DNA of 64,000 nucleotides, taken from positions 50,334 through 114,333 of the forward strand of contig QJWJ01000030.1 of the NCBI GenBank assembly GCA_003235365.1. The letters run 5' to 3'. Numbering within the stretch: position 1 is the stretch's first letter; each line of letters opens with the position of its first letter. Below the pieces are notes generated by a model. That model did not search any database. It saw only the letters and a list, made by a program, of their open reading frames with translations, and was not told the origin of the DNA. This DNA comes from Deltaproteobacteria bacterium (GTDB lineage: Bacteria; Myxococcota_A; Polyangia; Polyangiales; Polyangiaceae). The translations under genes and the position numbers were made by a program. Positions 26,165 to 35,851 of this stretch are shown piece by piece.

Positions 26165-28111
26165 ATGCGCTTGCGGGATTGGGTCACGAGAGGGGTTGCG
26201 GTTTGGGTCTCGAGCATCGTAGGGGCTTGGGGGTGTGGGGGCGCGCCGGTGGAGCCACCGCAAACGGTCACTGCTGCACCAGCATCGACGAGCTCGGCGG
26301 GACTCGTCGACGAAGTGGGTCCCATCGAAGCCGTACCGGCACCAGCGGACCTGGTCGTCGTTGGGCGGCTGAGGAGTCCCGATGCCTTCGCCAAGACCGT
26401 TTCTCAGTGGCTCAACTTGCCGTTCTCGCCGAAGGCGCTGTTGGACAAGCAGTTTCCGGCGTTTCGCGACTTGGTCCGGCTCGATGCGCCAGTCGAGGTC
26501 GCCGCCGGGCTCGACCCTGCAGCGATCACGTCACCCAAACTCGGCGTGGCGCTCTCCGTTGGACTCACCGACTACGCCGCCGCGCTCGAACGCCTGCGCT
26601 CCAAGGGCATGGTGCTCGAGCGCGTTTCCAAGCACATGCAGTTCGTGGCGCTCGGCGACAAGCTGAAGTGCGTCGTGGCCCGCGCGAACGGCGTGGCCTC
26701 GGCGCGTCTGGTCTGCAGCGACACGCGCGAGAAGCTCGACGCTCTGGCACCGTACATGAGCACGGCGCTCTCGACGCAAGAGCTCGGCGATCACGACCTG
26801 GTGGTTCGCGGCTTTGCCCAGCCGTTCAAGGATCGCTTCGGCAAACAAGTGCAATGGGCCAAGAGCATGGTCCCGGGCTTGGTTGCTCAATTGCGGCAAG
26901 GTGACGATCGCCTCGACGCCGCGATTTCCGACGCTGTCTACGCCGTAGCAACTGAGTTGGTTGCCGTCGTCCCGGACGTCGATGGGGTCGAGCTGCGGCT
27001 CAGCGCGGCGAGTCAGACCAACTCGCTGGACTTGTCGTTGGGAGTTCTTTTCAAGTCCCAAAATAGCTGGGTTGCGCGCACGGTTGCCTCTCGCGGGGGG
27101 GACAGCGCACCGGCACCTGCGTCGTTCTGGCGACTGCCGGCAGACGTGGAGGCGGCGTTCTACTCCGCCGCCAGCAAGAGCTCGGAGCGATGGACACCTC
27201 TGCTGAACGGAGCTGTCGAACTGGCTGGTTCGGGACTGGTGCACCTCGGTGCGGCATCCAAGGTGTTCGACGAGTTGCTTCAGTCGGTCCGCGGCGTGGG
27301 CGAGGAACAGGGCGCGACGGTGTACGCCTTCGGTTCCGCTGCGCCACAAAAGTCTGCCAAGACCTCGGATGCGCCGGCGTACTACCTGGCTGGCATCGAA
27401 CAACCCGCGGACTCCCGGACGGATCTGGTCGAACGGCTCGTGGCGGCCTACAACGACAAGACGTGGCGCGCGGCTGCGGCCAAACGGCTCGATGCTCCCG
27501 CTCTGACGAAGCTGCCTCCGGCGCGCGCGCTGCCCGCGCCAGCGAGTCTGGGGCTCCCCGCTGGTGCTCGCTTGCACCAGTTGCACGTCCCCGCTCAGAC
27601 CTTGGAGCTCATCACCCAGCAACTCGAGGCGGATGGCTCGAAGGACACGCCGAAGTCGTCGAAGAAGACGGGGGCGGGGCGCTCGGACGTCAAATGGTCG
27701 ATCATCGCGCTGCGCGACGGGGAGCGAAGCTGGGTGGCGTGGGGGCCAGACGAGGCGCTGATCGCGGCGAAACTGCGCGCGGTACTTTCCGGGGCCGATG
27801 ATCAAGTCTTGGGGGCCAATCCGGCGTTGCAGCGGTTTCGTACGGAGCCGGCAGCGGTCGCCGGATTCGTGACCGTCGTCAATGCGTTGTCGCGCGCGAG
27901 CTCGCTCATCCTCGGGCCCAACGGAGCGATGCCCGTCGACCAAATGCGGCTGGTGATGCCCAACCAGGGTCGAGCGCCCGTGCGGTTGGGTTTGGATGCA
28001 GAAACCTCTGGGCCGCAGGCGTGGCTGACGGTCGGGGTGCCAGCGCAAGCGATGGAGGACGTCGCCGCGGGGGTCGTGGCCATCATCGCCGCCGGACAAG
28101 ACGCGTTCTGA
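26165..28111 (+). CDS. Large lipoprotein of unknown function
   Basis: The 648-residue protein has a Trp-rich signal and an atypical lipobox ending at Cys24 (G-A-W-G-C-G-G), so membrane anchoring in the periplasm is likely. A short Ala/Thr/Ser/Pro linker precedes a folded region without recognisable motifs. It contains repeated alpha/beta segments such as A-D-L-V-V-V-G-R-L-R-S-P-D-A-F and L-G-V-A-L-S-V-G-L-T-D-Y-A-A-A-L-E. Residues 480-520 form a Lys/Ser-rich hinge. I do not recognise the family. Similar-length lipoproteins with internal DUF-like repeats are common in myxobacteria. It is co-directional with dnaK (231 bases upstream) and with the membrane protein downstream (95 bases), but probably has its own promoter. 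Confidence 0.7.
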   Translation: MRLRDWVTRGVAVWVSSIVGAWGCGGAPVEPPQTVTAAPASTSSAGLVDEVGPIEAVPAPADLVVVGRLRSPDAFAKTVSQWLNLPFSPKALLDKQFPAFRDLVRLDAPVEVAAGLDPAAITSPKLGVALSVGLTDYAAALERLRSKGMVLERVSKHMQFVALGDKLKCVVARANGVASARLVCSDTREKLDALAPYMSTALSTQELGDHDLVVRGFAQPFKDRFGKQVQWAKSMVPGLVAQLRQGDDRLDAAISDAVYAVATELVAVVPDVDGVELRLSAASQTNSLDLSLGVLFKSQNSWVARTVASRGGDSAPAPASFWRLPADVEAAFYSAASKSSERWTPLLNGAVELAGSGLVHLGAASKVFDELLQSVRGVGEEQGATVYAFGSAAPQKSAKTSDAPAYYLAGIEQPADSRTDLVERLVAAYNDKTWRAAAAKRLDAPALTKLPPARALPAPASLGLPAGARLHQLHVPAQTLELITQQLEADGSKDTPKSSKKTGAGRSDVKWSIIALRDGERSWVAWGPDEALIAAKLRAVLSGADDQVLGANPALQRFRTEPAAVAGFVTVVNALSRASSLILGPNGAMPVDQMRLVMPNQGRAPVRLGLDAETSGPQAWLTVGVPAQAMEDVAAGVVAIIAAGQDAF

Positions 28112-28206
28112 GCGTGAATTCGCCGACCCGGGCGGCGCGGAACTGACGGTCTCAGGTATCGCGCCTGCTCCGGGACTCGTCGTTCCGGCCCGCGGGGCTT
28201 GTCACG

Positions 28207-30093
28207 GTGCGTCGGAATGTTGCCCGGGCAGCGCGCTCCAGTCTAAGGCTCGGCGTGGTGCCTTTCGCTCTTCGCTTGGTGGTTGCTGCGTTGTCGGCGC
28301 TGTGTTGTCTCGTGACGGCTCCGGCGGCGTCGGCGTGGGTCAGCATCACGGTCAAGGCCGACAAGGCAACGGTGCACGTGGACCCCGACGGCGGGGCGCT
28401 GGTCAGTCACGACATCTTGTTACGCCTGCGCGGTGGGCCACTGGAGAAACTCCGGTTCGCGGGCGTCGATGCCGATGCCGTCGCGCAGGGCCAAGCGACC
28501 CTGACGCGGGCCAAAAGTGGCAAGGCCGCCGGACCTCCGGTCCTGATGGCGCACGAATATCAAGACGGGGAAGTCCAATTCAAAGTCAGCAAGAAGCAGG
28601 GGATCCGTAGCGGGTCCTACTTGTTGCGCTTCGAATACCGCACGGACCTGCGTGCTCGCGGAGGTCTGCGCGCCAAGGCCGACCTCGCCGAGGTGGCCTG
28701 GACCGGTCTGGTCTTCGACGACGGCATCGATTCGCTCCAAACGACGTTCGTCTTGCCTCGCGGCGAGCTTCCCCCGCGGCTCCCCGATGCCGACCCATCC
28801 CAAAACGTCGGCTTGGTGACGCGCAGCGACGGTGTCTACCTGAGCGAACTCCAGCGCGGTAGCGAGGTCGACCGCCTGGCATTGACGCGGCCTCACGTGC
28901 CGAAGCGGCAACAGGTGCAATGGCTGATTCATGCCGATCGGTCGGTGTTCCGCGGCCTCGACGAGCCGGCGAGTCAGTTCCAGGTCGAAGAGGTAGTGCC
29001 GCTCGAGCTTCCTCCAAGCGTCAAGGTTCGACAGCGTTCTGCCGGTCTGCGCTGGGGGCTCGTTGCGGGGTTGGCGCTGGTGTTTTCCTTGCTCGTCAAC
29101 CTCAAGCAGCGCACCGCCAACACGTCGTTTTTGATCCCTCTGCGCAACTGGGTTCGTCAGTTGCTCTTGCTGTGTGCGATGGCGACCAGCTTGGCGTTCG
29201 CGCTGGTTTACGAGTCCGCGTCGTTGGCTGGGGCGGCGTTGATTGTGGCCATGCTGGTTGCTTTGCAGCGCCCCGTGCGCACGCCGATCGAGCCGAAGGG
29301 GCCTGGCAAGTGGCGTCCCGTCGAGTTCGACGACGTGGCTGTTCCCGCGCAGGCAGGCACGAGTCGTCGCTCGTGGCTCGATGCCAGTAGTGGAATGGGG
29401 TTGTTGCTGTTCACGCTGGCGATTGCCGGCTTCGCGGTGTTCGGGCTGCGATTGCTCGGGCAGGCGCCGTATCACTCGGCGATGGTGTTGGTGTACAGCA
29501 CCACGCTCGTTCCGCTGTTCTTCACGTTGGGAACGCCGAACGCCAAACCACTCGTCGAAGAACAGCGGGAGTTTCTATCCAAGCTGCGTCGGCGTTTGCG
29601 GCGTCACAAGGGCATCGACTGTTCGTTGCAGGGACGCTTCGCGCTCGACACGGAGGTGCCCGATGATCTGCGCCTGCGAATCGGTTTGGAGTCTGCGCGC
29701 CAGGGGCTCGTGTCACTCGACGTCGGCGTCGGGTTTGTCGACACGACGCTGCGGAGGTTGCTGGTTCCGGCGTTGGTCGTACGCGTCAGAGAAGATTCAC
29801 CGGCGCACCGCGCGCTACCTCGCGAGGCCCACTGGAGCCCCGGGCGCGCCCCGGAAGAACGGGTTGCGGTGATTCGAGCACCGCTACCGTTGCTGACGTC
29901 TTGCGTCGAGACCCTCACGGATACCGTCGCACGCCTGTCCGAGAAGGGGCGGGGGATGGCAAAGCGCAAGGGCGCCCAGCGCGCCAACAAGAATGCTCAA
30001 CGCCGTCCGAGCAGCTCGGTCAAATCCGCCGCCAGGGGCACGGCCACGTCGAAGCTGGGGAGCGCGTCGGTGCCCAGCCACGTGACGCGCTGA
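28207..30093 (+). CDS. Membrane protein with signal peptide and central transmembrane helices
   Basis: The 628-residue product starts at GTG 28207 with a signal peptide (cleavage after A-P-A-A-S-A). An exported beta-rich domain of about 230 residues follows (W-V-S-I-T-V-K-A-D-K-A-T-V-H-V). Around residues 280-445 there are four to five membrane helices, for example L-V-A-G-L-A-L-V-F-S-L-L-V and L-L-L-F-T-L-A-I-A-G-F-A-V-F. The C-terminal ~180 residues are soluble and basic, ending in a Lys/Arg/Asn-rich tail. The layout is that of an envelope protein linking a periplasmic domain to a cytoplasmic one. I do not recognise it. Its stop lies inside the 3' end of the convergent pseudouridine synthase gene (97-base overlap of 3' ends). 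Confidence 0.7.
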   Translation: MRRNVARAARSSLRLGVVPFALRLVVAALSALCCLVTAPAASAWVSITVKADKATVHVDPDGGALVSHDILLRLRGGPLEKLRFAGVDADAVAQGQATLTRAKSGKAAGPPVLMAHEYQDGEVQFKVSKKQGIRSGSYLLRFEYRTDLRARGGLRAKADLAEVAWTGLVFDDGIDSLQTTFVLPRGELPPRLPDADPSQNVGLVTRSDGVYLSELQRGSEVDRLALTRPHVPKRQQVQWLIHADRSVFRGLDEPASQFQVEEVVPLELPPSVKVRQRSAGLRWGLVAGLALVFSLLVNLKQRTANTSFLIPLRNWVRQLLLLCAMATSLAFALVYESASLAGAALIVAMLVALQRPVRTPIEPKGPGKWRPVEFDDVAVPAQAGTSRRSWLDASSGMGLLLFTLAIAGFAVFGLRLLGQAPYHSAMVLVYSTTLVPLFFTLGTPNAKPLVEEQREFLSKLRRRLRRHKGIDCSLQGRFALDTEVPDDLRLRIGLESARQGLVSLDVGVGFVDTTLRRLLVPALVVRVREDSPAHRALPREAHWSPGRAPEERVAVIRAPLPLLTSCVETLTDTVARLSEKGRGMAKRKGAQRANKNAQRRPSSSVKSAARGTATSKLGSASVPSHVTR

Positions 30094-30893
30094 GCGTGCA
30101 ACGCGTGGCGCGGGAAATCGGAAGACCCGCCGTAGAGCGTGTCGCCGACCAGCGGGTGACCCAGCAGCGCCAGGTGAGCGCGGATTTGGTGGCGGTAACC
30201 GCGCGTCAACCGAAGCGTGAGTAGGGCGAACTGGCCCCAGTGCTGGATCTCCAGCAGCTCCGTGCGGGTGGTCACCGGCTTGCCCCGTATGGCTTTGCCG
30301 ACCGCGACCTTGCGGGGATTCGTCTTGTGTGGGCCGAGTTCACACTCGATTGGACCCGCGCGCAGGTCATCGCCCCAGTGTACGATCGCGTCGTAGGTCT
30401 TGGTCAGCTTGGCGTCGGGTCGAGGGCTGCGCAGCGCAGCGAACGCCTCGGGCGATTTCGCGCAGATCACGAGCCCGCTCGTGGCGGTGTCCAGCCTGCT
30501 GACCAGCCCCGACTCTTCCGGGCGAAAGCCGATGCCGCGCGTGTTTGGGTAGCGTTCGAGCAACTGCGCGGCGAGCGACTCGACCGCATCGCTGTCGCGG
30601 CTGACGGTCGGTTGGCCCCAGGGCTTGTCGACGATGACCAGCTCTTCGGTTTCATACACGATGGTCAATGGCTGCGATGCCGGCAGCGGGCGAGGTGCGA
30701 CCTGTTCCAACACTTCGACGATGGATCCGGCCGTGGCCCGCTGACCCTTGCTGACGTGGTGCCCGTCGCACAACACGCGGCCGGCGGCGAAGGCTGTGCG
30801 GGTCGCTCGCCGTGAAGCCCCGTCGAGGTGTGCGCTGACCACGGCGTCGAGACGCTGGCCATCTTCGGCAGCCGATACCGTGAAGCGGATCAC
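29997..30893 (-). CDS. RluA-family RNA pseudouridine synthase
   Basis: The protein has an N-terminal S4-like part and a RluA catalytic domain. The catalytic Asp is in S-R-L-D-T-A-T-S-G (about residue 135 counting from GTG 30893), and other family blocks are V-D-K-P-W-G-Q-P-T, K-T-Y-D-A-I-V and G-Y-R-H-Q-I-R-A-H-L-A-L-L-G-H-P-L-V-G-D. It isomerises uridines in rRNA or tRNA; the target is not predictable. I chose GTG 30893, whose GTGA overlaps the stop of the upstream gene, because the family sequence R-F-T-V-S-A-A-E-D-G begins there. The open frame to 31067 is shadow. The 3' end overlaps the convergent membrane-protein gene, an unusually long 97-base overlap. Confidence 0.9.
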   Translation of the reverse strand: MIRFTVSAAEDGQRLDAVVSAHLDGASRRATRTAFAAGRVLCDGHHVSKGQRATAGSIVEVLEQVAPRPLPASQPLTIVYETEELVIVDKPWGQPTVSRDSDAVESLAAQLLERYPNTRGIGFRPEESGLVSRLDTATSGLVICAKSPEAFAALRSPRPDAKLTKTYDAIVHWGDDLRAGPIECELGPHKTNPRKVAVGKAIRGKPVTTRTELLEIQHWGQFALLTLRLTRGYRHQIRAHLALLGHPLVGDTLYGGSSDFPRHALHAQRVTWLGTDALPSFDVAVPLAADLTELLGRR

Positions 30894-32410
30894 CACCGGC
30901 CGGTGAATCCCAAGGCCGTCACCGATGGCGACGTCGGAGTTGCGCCAGGGATCGAGTACGCTGTCGGTTGTACGACGATCGGAGCAGGCGGATCGTCGCT
31001 GGGCTCGGTCAAGACGTAACCCGCCACGGCACCGAGCAGAGTTCCTGCCGCCACACTGCCGATCCAAACACGGGTCTCGGTCTGAGTGACCTTGTTGCCG
31101 ACGAGTACTGGACTTGCTGCCGCGGCGCCCGTCAGTCCGCCCAGGACGGCGCTCAAATCGATGTAGACGACGCGTGTCGGCGACGGATTGGGCGCGAGCG
31201 TGGCGGCCAGGCCTGCCAACAGCGTGCCGCTGCCCAAGCCCACGCCCAGCCCGAGGGTTGGCCGTTCGTCGACGTTTGCTTCGATCATCCGCTCCGTCAA
31301 CGCGCCGAACAGCCCTCCGAACAACGCTCCGGATTGGGTGAGTATTGCCCCGCCTTGCGTGATTTCCGTGACGCTGATCGCGAGGGTGCCCAGACTCAGC
31401 CCCGTGGCTGTGCCGAGCAGGCCGTAGGCGTGACGATGAGACGAGTCAGCCAATCCTACGCCGTCTGTGATGAACAGTGCGGCCGCGGTCGACCACAACG
31501 TCGTTGCGGAAAGGTACCACGCCTCCCCGGTGCGAACTTCCCATTCATCCGCTGCCATTAACGACGCGCCCACTCCCACGCCTGCCCCCAGGGTCATCAG
31601 CGGGTAGATCAGACGAGCGTCGCTCGAACCGGCAATGTGCTCGAGGGAGTACCCCACGTAACCCCCCACGAGCGCTCCGGTCGTTGCGAGATAGGCCCGA
31701 CCGTCGTCGTCGCGAGGCGCTTCGGTGCGTGCTGGCGCTGCCGTAGGTTTGGGTTGCCGTTCGGGGCGAACGCTGCGCACGACGTCGCGCAGCAACCTCA
31801 ATACCGACAATTCGAGTGACTCGCGGTCACCGCTCTGGTGAGCCACGCGAAGGATGCGCTGTCCCGGGGCGACTGCGACGAGCCGCAAGTCGATCTCGCC
31901 ACCCGTGTCCGTCACCTCCAGCGACAGGGCCCAGCCCGAGCCCCCCGCTTCCAACAGAGCTGGTTCGTCCGTCGCGCCGGGCCCGACCGCCGTGGCCTGC
32001 GCCAGCTGTAATCCGAGATCTTCCGAGCCGCTGATCAGGATCTCCGTTGCGCGAGCCAACAACGGACTGGCTGGATCAGAGGGAGCTACCGGCGTGCCGG
32101 CGTGCGGCGCTGGGGATTCGGGCGGCGACGCTGCCGCCGGTTCGGGGTTGCCCGAAGGCTCCACGGAGCCCGGTGCTGCAGTCGCGGCCGCACCCGGGGC
32201 GGGGGACCGACCATCGGGGCTGCTAGCCTCCGCTCCCGACGCGGCCTCGTTGGGGGTTTTGGAAGAACCCACGGGCGACTGCGGTGCACTCTTCGTCGCT
32301 GCGGGCTGGGCCGCCGTCGACAGCGGCGCGGCCAATACCAGTGGGAGCACCATCGACGCCGCCCAAGCGCGCGTGGTTCTGACAGACTGCGGATGACGCG
32401 ACTCGCGCAT
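30890..32410 (-). CDS. Exported protein with Pro/Ala-rich linker and glycine-rich membrane-like C-terminal half
   Basis: From ATG 32410 there is a signal peptide (A-S-M-V-L-P-L-V-L-A-A-P-L-S-T-A-A-Q), a ~90-residue Ala/Pro/Ser/Glu linker, and a small mixed domain (I-L-I-S-G-S-E-D-L-G-L-Q-L). The C-terminal ~280 residues are Gly/Ala/Leu-rich with several amphipathic or membrane-spanning stretches (G-A-L-V-G-G-Y-V-G-Y-S-L, G-A-G-V-G-V-G-A-S-L, L-L-G-A-V-A-G-Y-V-L). It resembles uncharacterised myxobacterial envelope proteins; no family is recognised. ATG 32449, 18 bases after the preceding stop, is an alternative start with a longer basic n-region. Its stop overlaps the start of the RluA-family gene, so those two are translationally coupled. 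Confidence 0.65.
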   Translation of the reverse strand: MRESRHPQSVRTTRAWAASMVLPLVLAAPLSTAAQPAATKSAPQSPVGSSKTPNEAASGAEASSPDGRSPAPGAAATAAPGSVEPSGNPEPAAASPPESPAPHAGTPVAPSDPASPLLARATEILISGSEDLGLQLAQATAVGPGATDEPALLEAGGSGWALSLEVTDTGGEIDLRLVAVAPGQRILRVAHQSGDRESLELSVLRLLRDVVRSVRPERQPKPTAAPARTEAPRDDDGRAYLATTGALVGGYVGYSLEHIAGSSDARLIYPLMTLGAGVGVGASLMAADEWEVRTGEAWYLSATTLWSTAAALFITDGVGLADSSHRHAYGLLGTATGLSLGTLAISVTEITQGGAILTQSGALFGGLFGALTERMIEANVDERPTLGLGVGLGSGTLLAGLAATLAPNPSPTRVVYIDLSAVLGGLTGAAAASPVLVGNKVTQTETRVWIGSVAAGTLLGAVAGYVLTEPSDDPPAPIVVQPTAYSIPGATPTSPSVTALGFTGRW

Positions 32411-32466
32411 CGAGCGAGAGGCGTCAGGAGCAGCCCACCGAGCCGACATGGCCAACCGCAGACGGT

Positions 32467-33990
32467 TCAGAACATCACCGTGGCGTTCAACCACAGGTCG
32501 AATTCCGACGACGCGTTGACCCGAAACCGCCGTCCGGGAGTGTTGATGACCTCACGGTAGTTTGCGTTCGGAATTCCGGTTGCGGAAAATGTCCGACCAG
32601 AGACGTTACGGCAGGGACCGGCGCGACCCAAGTCGCCCTTGATGTCGGGATTGCACGGTTGGTCGTAGGTGATCAGATGCCCCTGCACGTAGGAGTAGCC
32701 CAGGCCCCCATTGACTTTGAAGTACTCACCGGTGAGCCAGGTTGCTTGAGCACTGAGACGATAGATGCCGTAGGCCTGCACGTCGGTGATGCCCGTCATG
32801 TAAATCTTCGCCGATTGCTCGTCCACGACCGATGGGACGTCGATGGCGTTCGGGCCGGTGTTGGCCTCGTAGGATTCGAAACGCGGTTCGCGCATCGAGG
32901 TCGCGCCGCTGCTGCCCAACGCGTCGAACAGCTCCGAGTAGTCGCGTCCTTCGGAGCGGTATGTGCCGGCGAACCGAAAATCGAGCTCGACCTTCTGAAA
33001 TTTCTCGAGCGCTTCCCAAGGCATGACCGCCAGACCCAGCGTCAGCGTTCCCTGGAACGGTGGGTGATTGACCAATGCGCCTTCGACGTTCGTCAGACCG
33101 AAGTCGCTATCGGAGTTCTGAAACTCGAACAAGCCGCCGATGCCCGCGTACGGCTCGATGTACTTGATGCGCTTCGACATGTACGTCTGGAACGCCAAGC
33201 CGCTGGTGCCGCGGGAAACCCCCGGATCCCGGCCACCGGAGAATCCGTCGGCTTCCAGGCCCGACTCGCCCGACACACCGTTGCGGTTGAGGTCGCCCGG
33301 ATTGGCGCACTTGATTTGCTCCGACCCGTCCGAAGACACCGGCAGTGAGTCGTTGCAGGCGTGCATGGGTTCCGAAACGCTGAAGCGTCCTTCGAACGCC
33401 CACTTCCAGGTGGGTTTCGATGGGTCGCGCCACTGGTTCATCAGGTTGAATTCGAGACCTGCGGCGAGGTACTCGATTCCGCTCCGCGTCGGCGAGTCGA
33501 ACGGAAGGCGGAAGAGTGATTCACCCGGAAACCCCTGCAACGCCACCGACTGCGAGTCCTCACTGCCCTCGACTCCTTCGAGTTTGCGGTCGTTGGACAG
33601 GATCACCGGCATGCGGACGAAAACGGCGACGTCTTTGTACAGGCCGATGTCGGCTCGCGTCTGCAAGCGTGTCGTGGCTTCGGTGTACTGAGCGACGTTG
33701 AGATTGCTGGCGGTAAACGCACCACTGGAAAACTCCGCCTCGCTGACGTGGGTTTCGCGGGTGATGGTCGACCACTTCCAGCTCTGTTCGAGCCCCAACG
33801 TCAAATGGGCGTCGAAGACGTCCTGACCGTCGAAGGCATCGACGACCGCGACGACCTCCGCTGGCTCGCGCAGCACATCCGGTTCGGTCACGCGACGCGG
33901 CTCTTCCGCGTTTGCGGCCCCTGCCCAGGTTGCACACGCCAACAAGGACGCCATCGCCGAAGGACGGAGGACGAACTGCCTGCGTCGCAC
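32467..33990 (-). CDS. Probable outer-membrane barrel protein
   Basis: From GTG 33990 the protein is about 507 residues with a signal peptide (L-L-A-C-A-T-W-A-G-A-A-N-A). The remainder is rich in amphipathic beta strands and aromatic girdles (L-T-L-G-L-E-Q-S-W-K-W, A-D-I-G-L-Y-K-D-V-A-V-F-V-R-M-P, W-A-F-E-G-R-F-S-V-S) and ends with a C-terminal aromatic strand (F-D-L-W-L-N-A-T-V-M-F). That is a classic outer-membrane signature. It resembles no named porin. The open frame extends to 34506, but upstream sequence is Arg/Ser/Pro shadow; ATG 34089 is a possible longer start. It precedes the exported protein gene on the same strand with 56 bases between them. Confidence 0.72.
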   Translation of the reverse strand: MRRRQFVLRPSAMASLLACATWAGAANAEEPRRVTEPDVLREPAEVVAVVDAFDGQDVFDAHLTLGLEQSWKWSTITRETHVSEAEFSSGAFTASNLNVAQYTEATTRLQTRADIGLYKDVAVFVRMPVILSNDRKLEGVEGSEDSQSVALQGFPGESLFRLPFDSPTRSGIEYLAAGLEFNLMNQWRDPSKPTWKWAFEGRFSVSEPMHACNDSLPVSSDGSEQIKCANPGDLNRNGVSGESGLEADGFSGGRDPGVSRGTSGLAFQTYMSKRIKYIEPYAGIGGLFEFQNSDSDFGLTNVEGALVNHPPFQGTLTLGLAVMPWEALEKFQKVELDFRFAGTYRSEGRDYSELFDALGSSGATSMREPRFESYEANTGPNAIDVPSVVDEQSAKIYMTGITDVQAYGIYRLSAQATWLTGEYFKVNGGLGYSYVQGHLITYDQPCNPDIKGDLGRAGPCRNVSGRTFSATGIPNANYREVINTPGRRFRVNASSEFDLWLNATVMF

Positions 33991-34354
33991 CCCTGCTGGC
34001 TTTGCTGTGGGCTCTACCCGACTCGACCCGCTCGCCACGTGCCGTGAGCGGCGGCGATGGGCGGCGTTTCGAGGATCGGTTCCGTGCATGGTCCAGGGAT
34101 CGTTCACGTGCGCATCCACCCGTCTCGAATGGGCCAACCAGCACCCCCACGGTCGCCGAGGAGGCGTGGCTTCACCCGACCGGTGCGAGGCTGACGCTAG
34201 CCGTAGCTGGCCGAAACTGCAACGGAACTCTACCTCGATACGGTCTCGGGGCGCATCTGGCCCCACGCTGCACCCTTTGACGCAAATCGGCGAGCGGGTT
34301 ACCGCGCGCGCGGCGTGTGGGGTGATGTAGCGCAGCCCGCAGCTGCCGGTGGGT

Positions 34355-35749
34355 TCAGCTCTCGGGCTCGTCTTCCATGCCAGGCGGAGCGGGAGGCAAC
34401 TTGTTGGTGAGGCGATCGTCGTCCTCATCCTCGTCTTCCACCATGAACAGCTCTTCGGTGATGTCCTCGGGCTCGACTTCTTCGGCGAGTTCGACCCGGG
34501 CCGCACCCAGATCGCGCGTCGTCTCGGCCAGACGGTCCGCGAGCACCCCGGTGAACTGCCACAGCAGCTTCACGGCGATGCGCGGCTGATTGCGCAAAAT
34601 TTCGAAGAACTCCGTGCGGCGCATCACGAGCAACTCGCTCGACCCGCGGGAAAAGACGCTGGCAGAACGCGGTTGATTGCGAATCAGCGCCATCTCGCCG
34701 AAGTGCTCGCCTTCGGTGAGCGTCTTGACCTCGGTTTCGCCGCGCAGCACCCGAACCGTGCCCAACAACACGATGAACAAGCTTTCGCCGCGCTCGCCCT
34801 CGGTGATGATGGTGTCGCCGTCCTTGTAGCGTCGGGCTTCGGTGACTTGCAGCACGTGGCGCAGCTCACGGTCGTCGAGGTGCCGGAACAGCGGCATCTG
34901 GTTGAGCACCTGTTTGCGGTGCTCGAGCGCGCGCAAGCGGTCTTCGTCTTGAGCTTCCACGTCACCGACGGCGACGACGACGGCCGTGATGTTGTCCTTG
35001 CCACCGCGCTCGTTGGCGGTGTCGACCAGGCGCTGCGCGACTTGCTGCAGATCGCTCTGGCCGAGCTTTGCCGCGAGCTCTTGTGTCGAGCCGTGGGGTT
35101 CTTCGAAGTACTCGCTCAGCCCGTCGGTGCACAGCAAGAAGCGATCTCCCTCGACGACGTCCATCACGAGCGACTCGGGTTCGCAGCTTTCGTACACGCC
35201 CACGGCGCGTGTGATCGCGTTTTTCGGCGCCAGCTGCATCACCCGTTCACGGGTCAGCTTTTTGCGCTTGATGAGCTCGTTGTAGACGTTGTGGTCGTCG
35301 GTAATCTGTTCCAACGTGCCGGACCGCAATAGATACAACCGGCTGTCCCCGACGTGGATGACGAACGCCTGGGTGCCGAGCAACAGGATTGCTACGAGCG
35401 TCGTACCCATGCCGCGCTTCTCCGTATCGGCTTGTGCTGCCTCGTGAACCCGGCGCGACGCGCGGTTCGCGGCGAACTCGAGCATGTTGAGGATCTCGCG
35501 CTTGCTTACCCGCGCGGCGCCTTGCTTGCCCGCAAGGTAGTCTTGGATCAGATCGGATTCGCTCTCGACCTCTTCGCGAATCGTCGTGACCGCCAGCGAA
35601 CTGGCGATCTCGCCCGCGGCGTGGCCGCCCATGCCGTCACACACGACGAACAACGACAGGTTGGGATCCGCCAGGAAGCTGTCTTCGTTGTGGTCGCGCT
35701 TCTTGCCGACGTCCGTCAGGGCGGCGAACTTCAAACTGGCGGCTTGCAT
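34355..35749 (-). CDS. PP2C-type Ser/Thr phosphatase fused to a cyclic-nucleotide-binding domain
   Basis: Residues 5-262 are a PPM/PP2C phosphatase: K-R-D-H-N-E-D-S, V-V-C-D-G-M-G-G-H-A-A-G-E, G-M-G-T-T-L-V-A, C-T-D-G-L-S-E-Y and G-G-K-D-N-I-T-A-V, giving the metal-binding Asp set. Residues 285-400 are a cNMP-binding domain with the phosphate-binding cassette-like L-T-E-G-E-H-F-G-E-M-A-L-I-R-N-Q-P-R-S-A-S-V. A short helical stretch and an acidic C-terminus follow. It is cytoplasmic with no membrane helix. It should remove phosphate from Ser/Thr-phosphoproteins, possibly under cyclic-nucleotide control, opposing kinases such as the WD40 kinase at 14-17 kb. The fusion is known in some bacteria; the ligand is unproven. 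Confidence 0.92.
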   Translation of the reverse strand: MQAASLKFAALTDVGKKRDHNEDSFLADPNLSLFVVCDGMGGHAAGEIASSLAVTTIREEVESESDLIQDYLAGKQGAARVSKREILNMLEFAANRASRRVHEAAQADTEKRGMGTTLVAILLLGTQAFVIHVGDSRLYLLRSGTLEQITDDHNVYNELIKRKKLTRERVMQLAPKNAITRAVGVYESCEPESLVMDVVEGDRFLLCTDGLSEYFEEPHGSTQELAAKLGQSDLQQVAQRLVDTANERGGKDNITAVVVAVGDVEAQDEDRLRALEHRKQVLNQMPLFRHLDDRELRHVLQVTEARRYKDGDTIITEGERGESLFIVLLGTVRVLRGETEVKTLTEGEHFGEMALIRNQPRSASVFSRGSSELLVMRRTEFFEILRNQPRIAVKLLWQFTGVLADRLAETTRDLGAARVELAEEVEPEDITEELFMVEDEDEDDDRLTNKLPPAPPGMEDEPES

Positions 35750-35851
35750 CGGGACTTAGGATACTCAAGCCGCCGCGCAGTGGCGAATCCTTGTGTCGCG
35801 GATTGGCGAGCAGCGAAACCCCGTCGTGTATTCTGGGGTGCGTGCGGCGCG

